A stretch of 26,074 nt of DNA, taken from positions 2,719,979-2,746,052 of the forward strand of contig CP070771.1 of the NCBI GenBank assembly GCA_020345785.1, in the 5' to 3' direction. Below, piece by piece: positions 22,485-26,074 of this stretch. Source of the stretch: Desulfobacterales bacterium. GTDB lineage: Bacteria > Desulfobacterota > Desulfobacteria > Desulfobacterales > JAFDCJ01. A model generated the notes under the pieces. That model did no database searches and had not been told where the DNA came from. It saw only the letters and a list, made by a program, of their open reading frames with translations. The translations under genes were made by a program, and so were the position numbers. How positions within the stretch are numbered: the stretch's first letter is position 1; each line of letters begins with the position of its first letter.

Positions 22485-22513
22485 CACCGAACTACCAGGA
22501 GAAGGAGGAGGAT

Positions 22514-24136
22514 ATGCCTGAATTCGATGGAATTATCATAGGTGCCGGACCCAACGGTTTGCTCACGGCTTCTTATCTGGCCAAGGCGGGCCTGAAGATC
22601 CTGCTGCTGGAAAGAAGGTTTGAAATGGGCGGTGGATTGTGTTCAGAGCATATCACCATTCCGAGCTTCATCCACAACACCCACGCCATCTATATGCCCA
22701 TGGTGGATTACGCTCCTTTTTTTCAGGATTTCAAACATGAAATGGAGGAAATCTTTGACCTGAAGTTCATCCATCCCGATCCTGTGATGACCCTGACCCT
22801 GCAGGACACTCGCACCTTATCCGTCTACCAGGATGCGGAACGCACCGCCCGATCCATCGCTCAGTTTTCAGAGAAAGATGCGCGCACCTATGTCAATGCC
22901 GCCGCCAAATTCAAAGAATATATGGATGTGTTTATTGCGCCGGCCACCTACTATCCGCCGCATCCGGCCATGGAAGCCATGACCAAAATGAAATCCCACG
23001 ATGTCGGGCGGGATCTTCAAGCACTGCAGCCCATGTCTCCCCGGGCCATTGTGGAAGAACTTTTTGAAAACGAACATGTCCGTACCCTTTTCCTCTATGC
23101 GGCCTGCATGTGGGGGTTGGATTACGATCTGGAGGGGCTGGGCTTTTTGGTTCCGCTATACTTCAACCGGGCGGCCAACTATCGCATGGTGGTCGGGGGA
23201 AGCCACCATCTGGCCCACGTGATGAGCAAGCTGCTTTACAAAAACGGCGGGATGATCATCGGTCCCAAACCGGTCAGCAAAATCGTAATCGAAAACGGCC
23301 GCGCCAGAGGGGTGGAAACCGAGGACGGTTATTATTACGAGGCCAACAAGTTTATTGTCAGCAGCCTCAATCCGCATCAGACATTCCTGGAGTTGGTGGG
23401 CGAGGACCACCTGGAGTCAAATTTTGCAACACGCATCAATGATTGGAAGTGGGAGAAAACTAGTTTTTTTCATGTTCACCTGGCCCTGACGGAAGCCCCG
23501 CAGTTTAAGGCCGCTGAAAAAAACCCGGATTTGGCCAAGACCTTTATCCACCTCTTCGGCTATGACTCCTACCAGGAGTTGATCGATCATTATGACGCCA
23601 TTCGCAAGGGTGAATTGCGAAATTCAGGATTCAACAGCTGCTACCCGACCCTGCACGATCCCTCGCAAGCGCCGGCCGGCAAGCATACCGGTCTGATATC
23701 CTGTCACGCACCGTATAACCTGGCCGACGGCGGTGCCGAGCAATGGTATGACATCCGGGATGAAATCGCAGATCAATGTTTGAACAAATTGAGAGCCTAT
23801 GTGCCCAACATCGATGAAGACACCATCATGTGGCGTTACATCACGACTCCGAAGGACATACACAATAAATTTGTCGACATGCGGGAGGGATCCTACAAAC
23901 AGGGCGCCTATCTGCCCCTGCAGATGGGTTATCTGCGGCCCAACGAACTCTGCGCCGAGTATGCCACACCGATCAAAGATTTATATTTATGCGGTGCCTG
24001 CACCTATCCCGGCGGCACCATCCTGATGGCCAACGGATACAACGCCGCCAACCGGATTGCCGACGACTACGGCATCCAGAAATGGTGGAAAAAGCCGGAA
24101 TCCATCGTGCGGGCCGAGGAGCTTGGTCTGCTTTAG
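22514..24136 (+). CDS. Phytoene-dehydrogenase-like FAD oxidoreductase (COG1233 type), first copy
   Basis: The 540-residue flavoprotein has the N-terminal FAD motif IIIGAGPNGLLTASYLAKAG (7-26), the LLLERRFEMGGG loop (30-41) and the C-terminal FAD block DLYLCGACTYPGGTILMANG (about 493-512), then NAANRIADD. That is the framework of carotenoid desaturase/CrtI and all-trans-retinol saturase proteins, which act on long hydrophobic substrates, but no carotenoid genes are nearby. The start is ATG 22514 behind a strong GGAGGAGG; the frame extends 30 codons upstream over the promoter and is rejected there. It is the first gene of a plus-strand series with a small unknown gene and a second COG1233-type gene. 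Transcription is probably under the LysR protein. It may desaturate or saturate the substrate also used by the divergent geranylgeranyl-reductase-type enzyme (inference). Confidence 0.85.
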   Translation: MPEFDGIIIGAGPNGLLTASYLAKAGLKILLLERRFEMGGGLCSEHITIPSFIHNTHAIYMPMVDYAPFFQDFKHEMEEIFDLKFIHPDPVMTLTLQDTRTLSVYQDAERTARSIAQFSEKDARTYVNAAAKFKEYMDVFIAPATYYPPHPAMEAMTKMKSHDVGRDLQALQPMSPRAIVEELFENEHVRTLFLYAACMWGLDYDLEGLGFLVPLYFNRAANYRMVVGGSHHLAHVMSKLLYKNGGMIIGPKPVSKIVIENGRARGVETEDGYYYEANKFIVSSLNPHQTFLELVGEDHLESNFATRINDWKWEKTSFFHVHLALTEAPQFKAAEKNPDLAKTFIHLFGYDSYQELIDHYDAIRKGELRNSGFNSCYPTLHDPSQAPAGKHTGLISCHAPYNLADGGAEQWYDIRDEIADQCLNKLRAYVPNIDEDTIMWRYITTPKDIHNKFVDMREGSYKQGAYLPLQMGYLRPNELCAEYATPIKDLYLCGACTYPGGTILMANGYNAANRIADDYGIQKWWKKPESIVRAEELGLL

Positions 24137-24179
24137 GCGCCGAAAAGTTAATTTTTTCATGGTTGGGGAGTGATGCATC

Positions 24180-24602
24180 ATGAAAGTCCAGTCTACCGGC
24201 CTGGGCAAGACAGTCATGCTGGCCCAGTTTAAAGAGCTTTTGAATACCGAATTCGACAACCAGCAGGTTTTACAATTAACCATGGAGTCGACCGAACCGC
24301 TGCACTGGACGATCAAAGTCTACATGGAGCCCGGTGATCTTCGCAAGGCGATTGTCATGGGGCTTAAGCCTTCAGTAGTGTGGAAGGCGCTGCTGGCGGT
24401 TGCCGCAGGTCGATTTTCATTATTTAAAAAACCCAAATCAGGGACGGAGGAACGCGCCACCGAAACCAGAAAGCAATCGGTTGAATCATACGGTGGTTCT
24501 GCGGAACCGGAATCCGGCGCATCCTCCAGTCCGCTGTCGAGTCTCAAGGAATCCGCAGACAGCAGCCACCCCTCGAGCCCGTTGTCGAAGCTGAAGGGAT
24601 AG
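24180..24602 (+). CDS. Small protein with Ser/Pro-rich tail, unknown function
   Basis: The 140-residue protein starts at ATG 24180 with GGGAG about ten bases upstream. Residues 1-80 look folded (GLGKTVMLAQFKELLNTEF, QQVLQLTMESTEPLHWTIKV, DLRKAIVMGLKPSVVWKALL); the GLGKT run is not part of a complete P-loop. Residues about 88-140 are low-complexity, rich in Ser, Pro, Glu and Lys, with SSPLSSLKE and SSPLSKLKG as an internal near-repeat. It lies 43 bases after the first COG1233-type gene and 88 before the second, on the same strand, so it belongs to the operon. I do not recognise the family; an accessory or scaffold subunit for the flanking flavoproteins is possible. Confidence 0.65.
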   Translation: MKVQSTGLGKTVMLAQFKELLNTEFDNQQVLQLTMESTEPLHWTIKVYMEPGDLRKAIVMGLKPSVVWKALLAVAAGRFSLFKKPKSGTEERATETRKQSVESYGGSAEPESGASSSPLSSLKESADSSHPSSPLSKLKG

Positions 24603-24690
24603 CCCTTTAGATCAAGAGTGAATTGCTCTAAAGATATATTTAAATTTAAAAGCCAATGCGAAATGATTACCGGTGAAAGGAGCAACGATT

Positions 24691-26074
24691 ATGGCCGACA
24701 TGAGCTTTGACGCCGTCGTCGTCGGAGGAGGACATCACGCCACCATTATTGCCAACTATTTGCAAAACGCCGGACTTGAAACAGGTGTTTTTGAGCGACT
24801 ACAGGAGATTGGCGGAGGAGCTTGCGGTGACGAATTGCCGGCTCCGGCTTTTTTGCAAAATCCATGCGCTCACTTCACCCGCATGTTCGGCAATCCCGCC
24901 TATCACGATTTTAACCTGAGAAAATTCGGGCTGCATTATGTCTTTCCGGAAGGCAACGAGGCCATGGTTTTTCCGGATGAGACCTGCTTTGTCGGGTACA
25001 CGGCATTTCCCGTGGTGGATCCGGACACAGGCCGGGAAGAGTTCTCCAATGAGAACTTCAAAAAAACCTATGACGAAATTGCCCGCTTTTCAAAACGCGA
25101 TGCCGATATGTATGAATGGATCACCGAGCGGTATGAAAAACGCTGGCGACTGGCATTTCGCAAATATCGTTACAGCCCGCCGACGCCGTGGGGGGTGCCT
25201 AATCCGCTGGAAGAATTATTCACGGATGATAAATACGGCTTCGATCCTGTCTGGCATTACATGAACGGCATCCAGGTGGCCCGGGATCTTTTTGAAAGCA
25301 CCGAAATGCGGATTCTCTTCATGCGGGCGATTGCAACTTCTTCGGGCTCTTTCCCGGTGGATGCCATGGGCGTCTATCAAGTGGTTCATATGCTGGGCCT
25401 GGTGCTCTCCATGGAATCAGCCTCGATTGTATCCGGAGGGACCCATGCCATCACCCATTCCCTCCAGCGATCATTCAGCTCAATGGGAGGTCAGTTTTTT
25501 GTAGAAAGCGAAGTCGACAAGGTCCTTCTGGACGGAGACCGGGCTGTGGGAATCAAGCTGGTCAACGGAGCTGAGATCGAAGCTCGCAAGCTGGTGGTCA
25601 GTGATTTAGGCGTTCCGCAAACGATGCTGCGCATGCTCCGGGACACCAAATTGGCCGATCGGCTCGTGCACCGCATCAAAAACATCGATTACGATCGGGC
25701 CCAGATATTCTGGGGCAATGTCGCCCTTCATGAACTGCCCGACTATAAAGCCAAGAGTTTCAATCCCGATCTGGGAGAGCAACCGCGACTCTACATGGGA
25801 CCCAAAGATGAGGACTATATGTCCTACAATTATATGTCCGAAATTTTTATGCAGGGTTACCCCAGCCCGGGAAAAATGTTTCTGCTGGCCGCCCCGGACA
25901 GTATCTGGGACAAGAATCGGGCCCCCGAAGGCAAGCACACGATCCTGCTGGAAGAATTTGCCGCGCCGCTGCGTTTTTTCTCCGAAAGAGAATGGCTGAA
26001 GATGAAACGGGAAATTGTGGACCACATGCTCAAGGACTGGCAGATTTATGCCCCCAACATGACCTGGGACAATG
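24691..26074 (+). CDS. Phytoene-dehydrogenase-like FAD oxidoreductase, second copy, cut by window end
   Basis: The frame is open for 461 codons from ATG 24691 (AAAGGAG eight bases upstream) to the right edge, so the C-terminal FAD block lies outside. The N-terminus has a Rossmann motif of the form VVVGGGHHATIIANYLQNAG (9-28), with GGGHHA in place of the common GAGxxG, then ERLQEIGGGAC (36-46). Further blocks are VDAMGVYQVVHMLG and GGTHAITHSLQRSFSSMGGQ (about 250-270), the substrate-binding part of COG1233-type proteins. It is a diverged paralogue of the gene two places upstream, so the pair may form a heteromeric enzyme or perform successive steps. Substrate unknown. Confidence 0.82.
   Translation, partial: MADMSFDAVVVGGGHHATIIANYLQNAGLETGVFERLQEIGGGACGDELPAPAFLQNPCAHFTRMFGNPAYHDFNLRKFGLHYVFPEGNEAMVFPDETCFVGYTAFPVVDPDTGREEFSNENFKKTYDEIARFSKRDADMYEWITERYEKRWRLAFRKYRYSPPTPWGVPNPLEELFTDDKYGFDPVWHYMNGIQVARDLFESTEMRILFMRAIATSSGSFPVDAMGVYQVVHMLGLVLSMESASIVSGGTHAITHSLQRSFSSMGGQFFVESEVDKVLLDGDRAVGIKLVNGAEIEARKLVVSDLGVPQTMLRMLRDTKLADRLVHRIKNIDYDRAQIFWGNVALHELPDYKAKSFNPDLGEQPRLYMGPKDEDYMSYNYMSEIFMQGYPSPGKMFLLAAPDSIWDKNRAPEGKHTILLEEFAAPLRFFSEREWLKMKREIVDHMLKDWQIYAPNMTWDN

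Noticed and set aside
22424..22513. N-terminal extension of the first COG1233-type protein
   Set aside because: It starts within the promoter palindrome, lacks a ribosome site, and the strong GGAGGAGG precedes the ATG at 22514, which is also where the FAD motif normally begins.
1..26074. CRISPR arrays, tRNA or rRNA genes, transposase genes
   Set aside because: No regularly spaced repeats, cloverleaf genes, rRNA segments or transposase motifs were seen; the repeats present are isolated palindromic elements.

Overview
The window looks like a chromosomal segment of a strictly anaerobic, selenocysteine-using bacterium, most likely a Desulfobacterota (sulfate-reducer or syntroph type) lineage. 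This is inferred from a soluble heterodisulfide-reductase (Hdr) type gene cluster with a UGA-containing mvhD, many iron-sulfur flavoproteins, and an abundance of short palindromic repeats. No rRNA, tRNA, CRISPR array, transposase or phage gene was seen.

Region 1 (1-6000), mixed genes. A secreted protein runs off the left edge on the minus strand; its leader carries a promoter, a strong hairpin and an intrinsic terminator. Next come a tightly coupled minus-strand pair (DUF6502-type regulator, then DUF5666-type lipoprotein) with operator-like palindromes upstream, a membrane PP2C/SpoIIE-type phosphatase on the plus strand, and a GSCFA-family protein on the minus strand. Region 2 (6000-8470): a NodU/CmcH-type carbamoyltransferase with a good promoter, then about 430 bases without a gene.

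Region 3 (8339-16390), the core: a plus-strand operon hdrC - hdrB - giant hdrA - mvhD - HdrD-like gene. The HdrA is a 1484-residue composite. Its first HdrA copy is interrupted, between its two internal ferredoxin clusters, by a complete GltD-like NAD(P)H:FAD module, and a second full HdrA follows. MvhD is split by an in-frame UGA exactly where the family has a Cys, and a bacterial SECIS-like hairpin follows, so it is read here as one selenoprotein. No hydrogenase or formate dehydrogenase gene is linked. The simplest reading is a cytoplasmic flavin-based electron-bifurcating or confurcating complex that uses NAD(P)H through the GltD-like module and passes electrons to an HdrB/HdrD-type site.

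Region 4 (16468-22362), a minus-strand operon facing it: LysR regulator, geranylgeranyl-reductase-family flavoprotein, QueG-like iron-sulfur protein, small helix-turn-helix protein, HD-domain protein, molybdopterin oxidoreductase. Region 5 (22400-26074): from a shared divergent promoter, in which two -35 boxes form one palindrome, runs a plus-strand series of two phytoene-dehydrogenase-like (COG1233-type) flavoproteins separated by a small unknown protein; the second is cut by the window edge.

Several intergenic spacers hold palindromic, MITE/REP-like repeats, some of which overlap or supply stop codons. Several start codons were set from Shine-Dalgarno position rather than from the longest reading frame; this is stated in each entry.
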